This document shows positions 8,105 to 16,561 of a DNA stretch of 64,000 nucleotides, one piece after another. A program made the position numbers and the translations under genes. The stretch comes from Modicisalibacter muralis (GTDB lineage: Bacteria > Pseudomonadota > Gammaproteobacteria > Pseudomonadales > Halomonadaceae). Location of the stretch: positions 279,393 to 343,392 of the forward strand of contig NZ_FNGI01000002.1 of NCBI RefSeq assembly GCF_900102945.1, read 5' to 3'. Numbering within the stretch: the stretch's first letter is position 1; every line of letters starts with the position of its first letter. The notes beneath the pieces were generated by a model. It saw only the letters and a list, made by a program, of their open reading frames with translations, was not told the DNA's origin and ran no database searches.

Positions 8105-9118
8105 TCAGGTCCGGTATTCGGGGAAGCCGAAAGCGTTGGGGTAGCCGAACAGCGCCACAGCACCACCCGTGTGAAGGAACACCACATTCTCATCCTTCTC
8201 GAAGTGGCCCTTGCGAATCAAGTCGATCAGCCCGGCCATGCCCTTCCCGGAATACACCGGGTCAAGCAGAATGCCCTCGTGTCGCGCCAACAGAGTCACT
8301 GCTTCAACCATGCCCTCGGTGGGGATGCCGTAGCCCTCTCCCACGTAGTCACAGTTGGCCACGACCTGCTGGCGGTCCACCACCCCGGACAGACCTAGCT
8401 TGGCCTCGGTCTTCTGGGCCAGGGCGAAGACGTTGGCCTCCTGCTTGTCCTTGGGCGCACGTACGCCGATGCCGAGCACCGGAATGCCAGCGTTGCAGGC
8501 GGAGAGACCGGTGACCAGGCCTGCCTGGGTGCCGGCACTGCCGGTGGCATGCACCAGATGATCGACCTGCAATCCGATGTCATTGGTCTGAACGAGCAGT
8601 TCCAGTGCCGCGTTGACGTAACCCAGCGCCCCGACTTCGTTGGAACCGCCACCGGGAATGATGTAGGGCGTCTTACCCTCGCTTTTCAGGCGGTCGGCCA
8701 GGCCTTCCATCTCAGCGGCCATGTCAGCACCGCCAGGACGTTTTTCGAGGCTGGCGCCATGGAGTTGATCGAGGAAAACGTTGCCGTTGTAGTTATAATT
8801 GGGATCGTCACTGCCGGTACGGTCTTCCAGCAGGATGTGGCATTCGAGCCCCAGCTTACAGGCTGCGGCCACTGTCTGGCGGGCGTGGTTCGATTGGGTG
8901 GCACCCTGAGTGATGATGGTATCGGCACCCTTCTCGAGGGCATCGGCCATCAGAAACTCCAACTTGCGCGTCTTGTTGCCGCCGGTCGAGAGGCCAGTGC
9001 AGTCATCCCGCTTGACCCACAGGCGCGGACCACCGAGCAGCTTGCTCAGGTTGTCCATGGGCTCCAGCGGGGTCGGCAGATGTCCGAGACGAACGCGGGG
9101 GAAACGGGATAGATGCAT
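8105..9118 (-). CDS. cuyA: L-cysteate sulfo-lyase, CuyA type
   Basis: A 337-residue PLP enzyme of the ACC-deaminase/D-cysteine desulfhydrase family. The lysine expected to bind PLP is Lys49 in [12 protein letters not shown], and QSNHAR follows at 75-80. The region [18 protein letters not shown]...KRPGGADM and the tail reading FLHTGG followed by ALFGYP resemble the biochemically described CuyA of marine bacteria more than bacterial D-cysteine desulfhydrases. CuyA splits L-cysteate into pyruvate, ammonium and sulfite. It is first in the operon, divergent from a LysR regulator and followed by uptake and export genes, as expected for a cysteate pathway. The start at 9118 has GGAGG seven bases upstream; longer in-frame starts (9139, 9148, 9205) lack this. 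D-cysteine desulfhydrase is the main alternative. Confidence 0.85.
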   Translation of the reverse strand: MHLSRFPRVRLGHLPTPLEPMDNLSKLLGGPRLWVKRDDCTGLSTGGNKTRKLEFLMADALEKGADTIITQGATQSNHARQTVAAACKLGLECHILLEDRTGSDDPNYNYNGNVFLDQLHGASLEKRPGGADMAAEMEGLADRLKSEGKTPYIIPGGGSNEVGALGYVNAALELLVQTNDIGLQVDHLVHATGSAGTQAGLVTGLSACNAGIPVLGIGVRAPKDKQEANVFALAQKTEAKLGLSGVVDRQQVVANCDYVGEGYGIPTEGMVEAVTLLARHEGILLDPVYSGKGMAGLIDLIRKGHFEKDENVVFLHTGGAVALFGYPNAFGFPEYRT

Positions 9119-9335
9119 ACGGGCCTCCAGGCGAGTCATTTTTGGCATAAGCGGGCTCTCATCACGACCAACGTCGAAAGATACGGCGGCCACGAGGCGC
9201 GCCACTGAGCGGTCTTATGGAGGTTAGAACCCTCGCCCCTGCCACGACCAATGCCAAGTTGCTCGCTAGCTGTTAAATTTTTGCATAGTCAGTACCCTGA
9301 TTCGGAACTCCGCCACGAGGCAGCATGAACCACCA
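9119..9335. promoter_or_regulatory. Divergent promoter region between cuyA operon and its LysR regulator
   Basis: These 217 bases separate the starts of cuyA and the LysR gene, the usual location of a LysR operator and of both promoters. The right half is AT-richer than its surroundings (around 9270-9290), suitable for a promoter. I could not pick out a convincing T-N11-A palindrome by eye. Confidence 0.5.
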
Positions 9336-10238
9336 ATGAAGATCGAGTGGATAGAAGATTTTCTCGAGCTGATCGACGCCGGCACCTTTTCCCTGGCCGC
9401 CGAACGACGCCATGTCACCCAGCCGGCCTTTTCCCGGCGGATTCGTCAGTTGGAAGAGTGGCTCGACGCCGATCTGATCGACCGTCAGTCGCCACGTCTG
9501 GCCCTGACGCCGCATGCCCGTGAGTACGAACCACTGTTGCGCGACTGGTTGGCTCGACTCTATGCTCTGCGCAGCCGTATACGCGCCGAGGCGCTTCATG
9601 GTCGTCGCGCTGTACTGACCACCCAGCACACACTGACCGTCAGTTATCTGCCCCGTCTACTACGTTACTTTCGTCAGTATGCCCCCGAAGCACGGTTGCA
9701 AGTGCGCTCCTCCAACCGTGACGACTGTATCGACGACTTCCAGCATGGACAGGCCGATCTTATGGTCTGCAGCGAACTGGAAGGTGCTCCCCTGCTGACG
9801 GACCGCAGCGATATCGAGCGATTGGAACTCGGCCAAGAGCAACTGATTCCGGTTACCGCCGCCCAGGATGGCAAACCCTTGCATCTGCCCCGTGCGGGAG
9901 TGACGCTGCCTCTCATCGGTTATGATTCCGACAGTTTCCTGGGCAGCGCCTTGGCCTCTCCCTTCATGTTCGACCTTCAGCGCCACTACGATATCGAGTT
10001 GGTTTGCGAGACCGCTTTCACGATCGGTATCAAGGAGTTGGCATTATCGGGACTGGGTGTGGGCTGGCTACCCCATGGCCTGATTGAGGAAGAACTTGAA
10101 TCGGGAAAGTTGCTCTCACTGTTGGACTGGATAGGTGGGCCAATGCTTGTGGTAGCCGGCTACCGTCATGCATCGCAGGATATTGGCGCTGCCGATCGGC
10201 TTTGGTCACTGATGCTCGATTTCCCACCGACACTCTAA
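9336..10238 (+). CDS. LysR-type regulator of the sulfonate operon
   Basis: A 300-residue LysR-family regulator: winged helix-turn-helix at residues 1-60 (FSLAAERRHVTQPAFSRRIRQLEEWL), then an effector-binding domain with the expected LGVGWLPHGLIEEEL segment near the C-terminus. It is divergent from cuyA across 217 bases, the standard layout for a LysR activator of the adjacent operon. The likely inducer is cysteate or the imported sulfonate. Immediately downstream is the truncated second copy of the AEC permease end, so the regulator travels inside the repeat-bounded segment. Confidence 0.88.
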   Translation: MKIEWIEDFLELIDAGTFSLAAERRHVTQPAFSRRIRQLEEWLDADLIDRQSPRLALTPHAREYEPLLRDWLARLYALRSRIRAEALHGRRAVLTTQHTLTVSYLPRLLRYFRQYAPEARLQVRSSNRDDCIDDFQHGQADLMVCSELEGAPLLTDRSDIERLELGQEQLIPVTAAQDGKPLHLPRAGVTLPLIGYDSDSFLGSALASPFMFDLQRHYDIELVCETAFTIGIKELALSGLGVGWLPHGLIEEELESGKLLSLLDWIGGPMLVVAGYRHASQDIGAADRLWSLMLDFPPTL

Positions 10239-10334
10239 GCCTCGCTGAGGGGGACAGGGCGCTTCATGAAATATACCGTCACCTGACCAACACCAGGCTT
10301 TGAGTCCAGATATCGGGCAACCCAACAGACAGGG

Positions 10335-10575
10335 TGTGACGCCGTTGTTGGTCCCGAAAAAGCTCATGATCGCCTTCGGCGTCACCGAGTGGCTCGGCCT
10401 GCCACCACTGGCGCAGAGCGTGCTGGTATTGCAGATGAGCATGCCGGTGGCGGTCTACAACTACCTGTTCGCCCAGCGTGCCCAGCGCGAACCGGAATAC
10501 GTCGCCGGGCTGGTGTTCTGCTCGACGCTGCTGTCGTTCATCTATCTGCCGGTGCTGCTGGCGATCATGGGGTGA
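10335..10575 (+). pseudogene. AEC permease 3' fragment, second copy
   Basis: The frame reading ...VPKKLMIAFGVTEWLGLPP... to TGA at 10573-10575 matches only the last quarter of AEC-family permeases, about 75 residues and the final two to three helices. No upstream part of the gene is present: the LysR gene ends less than 100 bases before. The in-frame ATG at 10300 adds a short non-AEC-like stretch, so the left homology limit (about 10335) is approximate. The last 116 bases repeat the left window edge almost exactly. It is best read as a remnant left by duplication or by insertion of the sulfonate segment. Confidence 0.75.
10460..10575 (+). repeat. Direct repeat, right copy (AEC 3' end)
   Basis: Right partner of the repeat at 1-116, same orientation, 113 of 116 bases identical; similarity ends at the TGA. 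The sequence homologous to AEC genes extends further left here (to about 10335), showing that the repeat is probably longer than the part visible at the left edge. Confidence 0.9.
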
Positions 10576-10653
10576 GCCGGTGATCAGGCGCACGTAACGA
10601 GGCAATCACAATCAACGTTAGATGGTTTGGAGGAGTCGTTACCCCTAGCGTGC

Positions 10654-11595
10654 TTACACCTTCCAGGGCAGCGGAGGCGGCATCAGGCGTTCGCCCTCGT
10701 ACTGGGGAATGCTACCGAAACGCTCGCTGCCCGCCTCCCAGTCTCGCTGGGCCTCCATGATCTCCGCCTTGCTGTGGCCGACGAAGTTCCACCAGATCAG
10801 AATCTCCTCGCCCAACGGCTCGCCGCCCACCAGGATGGCCCGCCCCCCTGCCGGCAGTTCGAGCGTGACGTCACTACGGCCCCGCCCCAGATAGGCCAGC
10901 TCATTGGTGGCGAAACGCTCGCCTTCGATTTCCAGCTCGCCTTCCAGCGACAGCAAGCCATATTCGAAATCCTCACGCAGCGGCAGTTGCAGGCTGCCCG
11001 CCGACGGGCTGCGTAGATCCAGCCCCACCAGGGGCGAAAACGCCAATGTCGGTGCCCGTTGGCCGGCGAACTCGCCGGTGAGCAGGGTCAGCTCGACGCC
11101 CTGCTCGCGCCACTGCGGCAGTTCCGGGTAGTGATCGAAGCGCGGCTCGGTGTGACGGTGAGCCTCGGGCAACGCGATCCAGAGCTGCGCGGCATGCAGC
11201 TGAGTCTCGCCGGCAACGGACTCCTCGGTATGGCTGATACCGCGCCCGGCGGTCATCAGGTTGACCTGGCCGGGGCGGATCACCTGCTCGTGGCCCAGGC
11301 TGTCGCGATGCAGCACCTCGCCTTCGATCATCCAGGTGAAGGTTTGCAGCCCGGTATGCGGGTGCGGGCCCACGCGCAACCCAGTGCTGTTGCCCTTGAA
11401 GACGGAGGGGCCGGCATGATCGAGGAAACACCAGGCGCCCACCAGCCGACGATGGCGCGAAGGCAGCACCCGATTGACCGGAATACCGCCGACGTCGGCG
11501 GTGCGCGGCGCCACATGCTGAACTTGGCGCTTGCCGTCGATGATTGGGCAGTCGATAGAAGTCAAGAGGTCGGGGTCACTGACGAACGTGCTCAT
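10654..11595 (-). CDS. Pirin family protein (long form)
   Basis: A 313-residue bicupin of the pirin family. The N-terminal cupin shows the LDHAGP, GPHPHTGLQTFTWMIEGE and HRDS motifs, supplying the His/Glu metal ligands, and TAGRGISHTEES follows. The C-terminal half contains the second cupin and a tail ending in PPPLPWKV. Bacterial pirins bind Fe or Ni; some are quercetinases or regulate central metabolism, and the specific role here is unknown. The start at 11595 has GGAGG upstream; a much longer frame reaching 12042 is a shadow of the neighbouring gene. It is the last gene of a run on this strand and lies 56 bases after the hydrolase. Confidence 0.9.
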   Translation of the reverse strand: MSTFVSDPDLLTSIDCPIIDGKRQVQHVAPRTADVGGIPVNRVLPSRHRRLVGAWCFLDHAGPSVFKGNSTGLRVGPHPHTGLQTFTWMIEGEVLHRDSLGHEQVIRPGQVNLMTAGRGISHTEESVAGETQLHAAQLWIALPEAHRHTEPRFDHYPELPQWREQGVELTLLTGEFAGQRAPTLAFSPLVGLDLRSPSAGSLQLPLREDFEYGLLSLEGELEIEGERFATNELAYLGRGRSDVTLELPAGGRAILVGGEPLGEEILIWWNFVGHSKAEIMEAQRDWEAGSERFGSIPQYEGERLMPPPLPWKV

Positions 11596-11651
11596 ACTGC
11601 CTCCACTATCGGTGAATGAGGGGCAGGCCGGTGCCTGCCCCCATAAGTGCT

Positions 11652-12329
11652 CTAACGCTGTGAGTCTAGCGTCTCGTTGTTCTTCACCACGTCCTGCGCC
11701 TTCATGTAGCTCTCGATAAGTAGCTGGTAGGGCGGAAACACGTCGGAATACGCGCCTGCCCACTCCTGCGCATCGTCGCGATTCCAGGTTCGCTGGAGCT
11801 CGGAAAGCACGGCGCCGGTGTCGATGGGTACGACGCCAGCCTGGACGACACGAGCCAGTGTGATCTCCTGCGCCATCTTTGAATAAGTGCCGGAGGCGTC
11901 GATAACCGCGAAGACCTTGTAGCCCTCGTGGACCGCGCTGATGGAAGGGAACGCCATACAGACACTGGTGATCGTGCCAGCGATGATCAGCGTGTTCTTG
12001 CCGGTGGCCTTGACGGCTTCGACGAAGTCCGGGTTGTCCCAAGCGTTGATCTGCCCAGTGCGGGCGACGTATTGGGCATGAGGCGCATTCTCGTGAATTT
12101 CCGGGATCAGTGGACCATTCGGTCCCTGTGGTACCGACGCGGTCGTGATCACCGGGATATTGGCAAGCGACGCCACCTTGGCCAGCGCCCCCGCATTGGC
12201 GCGCAAGCGCGTCATCTCCATGTCGCCGACCGTCTGGAACAGGCCGCTCTGATGATCGATGAGCAGCATGGCGGTATCGTCAGGATCGATGGTCGGAAGT
12301 TGTCCGTTGAAGTTGGCAGGTGCGGTCAT
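11652..12329 (-). CDS. Isochorismatase-fold hydrolase (YcaC-like)
   Basis: A 225-residue cysteine hydrolase of the isochorismatase superfamily, closest in pattern to YcaC. It has the catalytic Asp in [13 protein letters not shown], a lysine in VEAVKATGK, and the nucleophile cysteine in [15 protein letters not shown], where the preceding Ile-Thr corresponds to the cis-peptide. YcaC-type enzymes form large ring assemblies and hydrolyse small amides or imides; the natural substrate is generally unknown. The start at 12329 follows an AGGAGAA site. A paralogue lies at 16562-17185, and each is paired with a pirin gene. Confidence 0.88.
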   Translation of the reverse strand: MTAPANFNGQLPTIDPDDTAMLLIDHQSGLFQTVGDMEMTRLRANAGALAKVASLANIPVITTASVPQGPNGPLIPEIHENAPHAQYVARTGQINAWDNPDFVEAVKATGKNTLIIAGTITSVCMAFPSISAVHEGYKVFAVIDASGTYSKMAQEITLARVVQAGVVPIDTGAVLSELQRTWNRDDAQEWAGAYSDVFPPYQLLIESYMKAQDVVKNNETLDSQR

Positions 12330-12501
12330 GACTTGTTCTCCTATTGAGAAATCCAGGACGGGCCGCTGCCGCGAACTCGACCGCGGCAACGGCGGAGCGA
12401 TCTATCACTGTGTTGCGCGTCACGGCAGACGATGCATAGCGATTCCCCTTGGTTAAGAAAACGAATGGATTGGTGCGTGATCACGTCCGGTGGGCCGGAC
12501 T

Positions 12502-12519
12502 AAAAAACCCGCCACGCGG
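12502..12519 (-). terminator. Possible terminator after the XapX pair
   Basis: On the minus strand a short GC hairpin (CCGC, loop GTG, GCGG) directly after the XapX stop codon is followed by GTTTTTT (12502-12507 on the plus strand is an A run). The stem is only four to five pairs long. A second small hairpin (12485-12500) lies beyond it. Confidence 0.45.
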
Positions 12520-12520
12520 C

Positions 12521-12691
12521 CTATCCCACCGTTTGTGCCAAAATGGAGTTCGTGACGAGAAAACCGAGTGTCATGAAGACCACCAACAGCGCCCCGACGA
12601 TGCGCGGCGGCGCAGGCAGCGGGATATCGAACCAGCGACACCCGACGCCGATTGCGAAACCCAGCAACAGGCCAATCAACGAATGAAGCAT
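12521..12691 (-). CDS. XapX (DUF1427) small membrane protein, second copy
   Basis: A 56-residue protein starting MLHSLIGLLLGF and ending AQTVG. It has two hydrophobic helices separated by the IPLPAPPRIVGALL motif that defines the XapX family (the Pro-Ala-Pro-Pro turn). XapX proteins are tiny inner-membrane proteins of unknown function, first noted next to xanthosine permease genes. It begins four bases after the stop of the paralogous gene upstream, so the two are tandem duplicates read together. Confidence 0.75.
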   Translation of the reverse strand: MLHSLIGLLLGFAIGVGCRWFDIPLPAPPRIVGALLVVFMTLGFLVTNSILAQTVG

Positions 12692-12695
12692 GGCA

Positions 12696-12908
12696 TCACT
12701 CCGAGGTTTTGCCGGTCGGACCGCCGCAATGCCGCTTCGTCGTCGCTTTGCGGTGGGCGGCGAAATGGTCGGTCACGGTATAGCCCACGCTCATCGCCAC
12801 GACCAGCAAGGCCCCGATGAGCACCGGCGGCGCCGGCAGTGGAATGGTAGCGAGCCGGCAGGCCACACCAATGGCGAGCGCAAGCAGTAATCCAAGCGCG
12901 ATCTTCAT
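12696..12908 (-). CDS. XapX (DUF1427) small membrane protein, first copy
   Basis: A 70-residue protein: helix one (IALGLLLALAIGVACRL), the IPLPAPPVLIGALLVV motif, helix two, and a basic tail (HRKATTKRH) not found in the second copy. It is an XapX-family member of unknown function. Its ATG overlaps the stop of the MFS exporter gene by four bases (ATGA), suggesting translational coupling and possibly a functional link to that transporter. Confidence 0.78.
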   Translation of the reverse strand: MKIALGLLLALAIGVACRLATIPLPAPPVLIGALLVVAMSVGYTVTDHFAAHRKATTKRHCGGPTGKTSE

Positions 12909-14566
12909 GAAGCGCCTCCTTTGGATTCCGGCTTTTGGCGAAGCCGGGTGCTATCGCGCAACGGTGCCAGGTAATGGCGGACGTCGGGGGACGTCTCGCC
13001 GCGATGGTAAGCCCGTGCGGCGCGATGGATGTCGGCGTCGTGACGGGTGACGCGTTCGTGCTGGCGCAGATGCTCGGCCCAACTCGGCACAAAGAACCAT
13101 TCGACCCAGAACGCCGGTTCGGCGGCATCCTGGTACACCCCCCAGTTGGAGGCGCCGTTCCGATACCGTTCGCCCGACAGGTCATACACTGCGCGCAGGA
13201 AATCGGCCGTGTCGGATGCGTCGATTCGGTATCGAATCGTGACCAGTACCGGCCCGCGGTCCGGGCTGGCGTCGAAAGTCTCCGCGATCGTCGGTTCGCC
13301 CCAAGCCAAAGCAGGCGTCAAATCGCGCTGCTCACCCTGCCCGAGCTTGGCCCGCCAGGTCAGGGCTACGGCAACCAGCGCCCCGGCCGCGGCGATCAGC
13401 AAGGCGGTCCCAATCGAGGTGGCGGCGGCAATCTGCCCCCAGAGAATCGACCCGGCCGACATACAGCCGAAAAAGACCATGATCAGGACAGCCATCCCCC
13501 GGGCACGTATCCAGTTGGGCAGGGCCATCTGGGCCGACACGTTGAAACAGGTCAGTGAGGTGATCCAGCCCAGCCCTCCCAGCGCCGACGCCAGTAGTGC
13601 CACGGCTATATCCGGCGCAATGGCAAACAGCGCCAGGGCCACCGCCGTGAGGATGCTGCCGAACGCGGCCAGGATGTTGCTGTCGATGCGTTCGCGGATG
13701 CTCGGTAGGACCAGCGCGCCAGCGACTGCACCACCGCCAACCGCCGCCAACAGGGCGCCGTAGACCCCGGCACCGCCGTCCGGCAGCTGGCGCGCCACCA
13801 GCGGCAGCAGCGCCCAATAGGCGCTGGCGAAGGTGAAGAATCCGAGCGCACGCACCAGCGTTGCCTTGAGCGGGCCGTTGCGGCTGACGTGACGCAGGCC
13901 GGTCAGCATTGCCCCGAATACGGGCTCGGGCGGCAGGTGGCTTGAAGCGACCGCCGGTGGCTTCCAGATCCACAGCGCGCCGATGATCACCACAAAGCTG
14001 ACGGCGTTGAGAACGAACGGCGAGGCAAGGCCGACCGAGACGATGAGCACACCCGCCAGTGCCGGCCCGATGGCCCGGCTGATGTTGATCCCCAGACCAT
14101 TGAGCGCGATCGCCGGCGACAGCTGCGTGGTCGGTACAAGGCTCGGGACCACCGCCTGCCAGGCTGGCGCCATGAGTGCCGCACCCGTGCCGATGGCGAA
14201 GGTAAACACCAGCAGCAGCACCGGCGTCATCCAGCCGAACGCCACCAGTGCCGCCAGCAGGCCGACAACCACGCCCAGAAAGCCGTTTACGACGATCAGA
14301 AAGTGGCGTTTGTCCACCCGGTCGGCCAGTGCCCCGGCCAGCAGCGCGAAGCACAATACCGGCAAGGTGCTAGCCGTCTGTACCAACGCCACGATAGCCG
14401 GCGACGGGTTGAGCGTCGTCATCAACCAGGCGGCTCCGGCGTTGTTGACCCAGGTGCCGATATTCGACACCAGCGTTGCGGTCCACAGCAAGGCGAAGGC
14501 CCGGTGGGCGAACGGCGCCCACGGCGAAGTCGGCGCTGGCTGTTTGGAGGCGGCGGTTTCGGTCAT
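12905..14566 (-). CDS. MFS exporter with C-terminal dimeric alpha-beta domain (MFS_3)
   Basis: A 553-residue major facilitator of the MFS_3/EntS-like type. Residues 1-400 hold twelve membrane segments with the GALADRVDKR loop motif of drug/metabolite exporters between helices 2 and 3. Residues about 420-530 form a soluble cytoplasmic domain (VLVTIRYRIDASDTADFLRAVYDLS...EWFFVPSWAEHLRQHERVT) resembling antibiotic-biosynthesis monooxygenase folds, as is usual for this subfamily. The exported substrate is unknown. It lies 26 bases after the amidohydrolase gene and overlaps xapX by four bases. Confidence 0.88.
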   Translation of the reverse strand: MTETAASKQPAPTSPWAPFAHRAFALLWTATLVSNIGTWVNNAGAAWLMTTLNPSPAIVALVQTASTLPVLCFALLAGALADRVDKRHFLIVVNGFLGVVVGLLAALVAFGWMTPVLLLVFTFAIGTGAALMAPAWQAVVPSLVPTTQLSPAIALNGLGINISRAIGPALAGVLIVSVGLASPFVLNAVSFVVIIGALWIWKPPAVASSHLPPEPVFGAMLTGLRHVSRNGPLKATLVRALGFFTFASAYWALLPLVARQLPDGGAGVYGALLAAVGGGAVAGALVLPSIRERIDSNILAAFGSILTAVALALFAIAPDIAVALLASALGGLGWITSLTCFNVSAQMALPNWIRARGMAVLIMVFFGCMSAGSILWGQIAAATSIGTALLIAAAGALVAVALTWRAKLGQGEQRDLTPALAWGEPTIAETFDASPDRGPVLVTIRYRIDASDTADFLRAVYDLSGERYRNGASNWGVYQDAAEPAFWVEWFFVPSWAEHLRQHERVTRHDADIHRAARAYHRGETSPDVRHYLAPLRDSTRLRQKPESKGGAS

Positions 14567-14592
14567 GCTCGATTCCTTCGGCTATTGGGGGG

Positions 14593-16452
14593 TTACACCG
14601 CGAAACAAGAGCAACCCAGGGCGCCCCAGAACGACGACGCATCCTGCACGGGAATCGGCCGCGTCCAGGCGATGCCCGCGTTGTGCCCGTGCAACTGGCA
14701 AGGCGTGCCGCCGTGGGCATGACCAGGGTGATGCTGGGCGGCGATTTTGGCGTAATCCCCGGTGCGCATGGCCGGCGTCGGCGCGGCATGGATTGGCCCC
14801 CAGTCCGGTGATGCAGGCGGCAACGGCGGATTGTGGTCGCTGAACGGCCCGCCCGCATGCACGACACGACCGCCAAGCATGGTGAGCACGGATGTGATCC
14901 GGCGGATGTCCTCGGCTGGCACCGACAGATAATCGTCCGATAGCACGGCCAGATCCGCGTACTGCCCCGGCTTGAGTGCGCCCTTGATATCCTGATCGCC
15001 GGAGAACCAGGCCGAACCACCGGTGTAGAGGCGCAGCGCAGTCACACGATCGAGCGTATCGGTTTCGTCGTAAAGCGACAGACCGCCGACGGTCTTGCCG
15101 GTCACCAGCCAGTACAGTGCGGTCCAGGGATCGTAGGAGGACACGCGGGTGGCGTCCGTGCCTGCGCCGACTGGCAGATCCATTGCCAGCATGCGGGCAA
15201 TCGGCGGCGTGCGCTTGGCTGCCCGCGGTCCGTAACGGTCGACGAAGTATTCGCCCTGGTAGGCCATGCGGTTCTGGATGGCGATGCCGCCGCCCAGGGC
15301 CTTGATCCGCTCGATGTTGCGGTCGCTGATGGTCTCGGCGTGGTCGATAATGAAGCGGGTTTCGAACGGCTGGCGGCCGTTGACCCGCTCGAACACGCTC
15401 AGGAAGCGGTCGATGCTCTCGTCGTAGGTCGCGTGAATACGAAACGGCCACTTGTTGGCGGCGAGCAATTCGACGATCGGTTCGAGTTCGCTCTCCATGG
15501 TCGGTGCCAGATCGGGACGTGGCTCCAGGAAGTTCTCGAAATCGGCGGCCGACCAAGTCAGGTTCTCGCCACCGCCGTTCATCTTCAACAGCGGCGAACC
15601 GTCGCCCGGCTGGGTCATGGTGATCCAGCGCTTGTAGTCGGCCAGTTCCTCGCCGGGCTTCTGCGCGAACAGGTTGTAGGCGATGCGAACCGTGAGTTGG
15701 CCTGACTCGTCGAGCTGCTGCACCACTTCGTAATCGTCGGGGTAGTTCTGGCCGCCACCGCCGGCATCGATGACCGAGGTGATTCCCAGCCGGTTCAGCT
15801 CGCGCATGAAGTGTCGGGTCGAGTTGACCTGGTCTTCCCGCGGCAGCTTGGGACCCTGTGCCAGCGTCGAATACAGAATCAGGGCCGAGGGTGTGGCCAG
15901 CAGCAGGCCGGTCGGATTGCCCTGACCATCACGCTCGATCGTGCCGCCAGGCGGGTCCGGGCTGTCCTTGGTCAGGCCGATGGCATGGAGCGCCGCCTTG
16001 TTCAGCAACGCCCGAGCGTACAGATGCAGCACGAACACCGGCGTATCCGGTGCGGCCGCGTTGATTTCGTCCAGTGTCGGCATGCGGCGTTCGGCGAACT
16101 GGAATTCCGACCACCCACCGACGACGCGCACCCATTGCGGCGGCGGTGTCCTGTCGGCTTGCTCCTTAAGCAGGCGCAGCGCATCGGCCACCGACGGCAC
16201 GTTTTCCCAGCGCAGCTCCATGTTGAAAGTCAGCCCGCCCCGGATGAGGTGGAGGTGGCTGTCGTTGAGACCGGGGATAACGCGGCGGCCCTCGAGATCG
16301 ATCACTTCAGTATTCGCGTCGGCGAGGCGCATGATCTCGTCGGTCGTACCGGTTGCTTCTATCTTACCGTCCGTGATGGCGATCGCCTGGGCTTCCGAGT
16401 TTTCGGGATCAAGCGTGGTAATTCGACCGTTATGCAAAATCGTGTCGACCAT
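14593..16452 (-). CDS. YtcJ-like metal-dependent amidohydrolase
   Basis: A 619-residue amidohydrolase of the YtcJ type. The N-terminal beta sandwich ends in VIPGLNDSHLHL, whose two histidines are metal ligands. Later motifs include HATYDES, FIIDHAET and VGAGTDATRVSSYDPW, and GQYADLAVLSDD closes the barrel. The last 60 residues form an unusual His/Gly/Cys-rich tail (several His between 565 and 595, CSCF near the end). Known YtcJ relatives hydrolyse cyclic or acylated amides; the substrate here is unknown. The start at 16452 is placed after an AGAGGAGAG site. It lies between the YcaC-like hydrolase and the exporter in one transcriptional run. Confidence 0.88.
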   Translation of the reverse strand: MVDTILHNGRITTLDPENSEAQAIAITDGKIEATGTTDEIMRLADANTEVIDLEGRRVIPGLNDSHLHLIRGGLTFNMELRWENVPSVADALRLLKEQADRTPPPQWVRVVGGWSEFQFAERRMPTLDEINAAAPDTPVFVLHLYARALLNKAALHAIGLTKDSPDPPGGTIERDGQGNPTGLLLATPSALILYSTLAQGPKLPREDQVNSTRHFMRELNRLGITSVIDAGGGGQNYPDDYEVVQQLDESGQLTVRIAYNLFAQKPGEELADYKRWITMTQPGDGSPLLKMNGGGENLTWSAADFENFLEPRPDLAPTMESELEPIVELLAANKWPFRIHATYDESIDRFLSVFERVNGRQPFETRFIIDHAETISDRNIERIKALGGGIAIQNRMAYQGEYFVDRYGPRAAKRTPPIARMLAMDLPVGAGTDATRVSSYDPWTALYWLVTGKTVGGLSLYDETDTLDRVTALRLYTGGSAWFSGDQDIKGALKPGQYADLAVLSDDYLSVPAEDIRRITSVLTMLGGRVVHAGGPFSDHNPPLPPASPDWGPIHAAPTPAMRTGDYAKIAAQHHPGHAHGGTPCQLHGHNAGIAWTRPIPVQDASSFWGALGCSCFAV

Positions 16453-16561
16453 GACCAGCTCTCCTCTGTGAAAAGAGGGTGTCCGGGACACGCCAGAAGC
16501 CAGGACGGTACGTTGTTTCTGGCAAAGACATGACCCGGACATCACGCTGCTTATCGCACCA

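Noticed and set aside
6913-8514. 533-residue plus-strand frame opposite the HpsN-like gene
   Set aside because: Antisense shadow; crosses two real genes and has no recognisable domains.
8105-9118. D-cysteine desulfhydrase (dcyD)
   Set aside because: Same superfamily, but the operon contents and the [14 protein letters not shown] regions favour CuyA. Kept as the main alternative.
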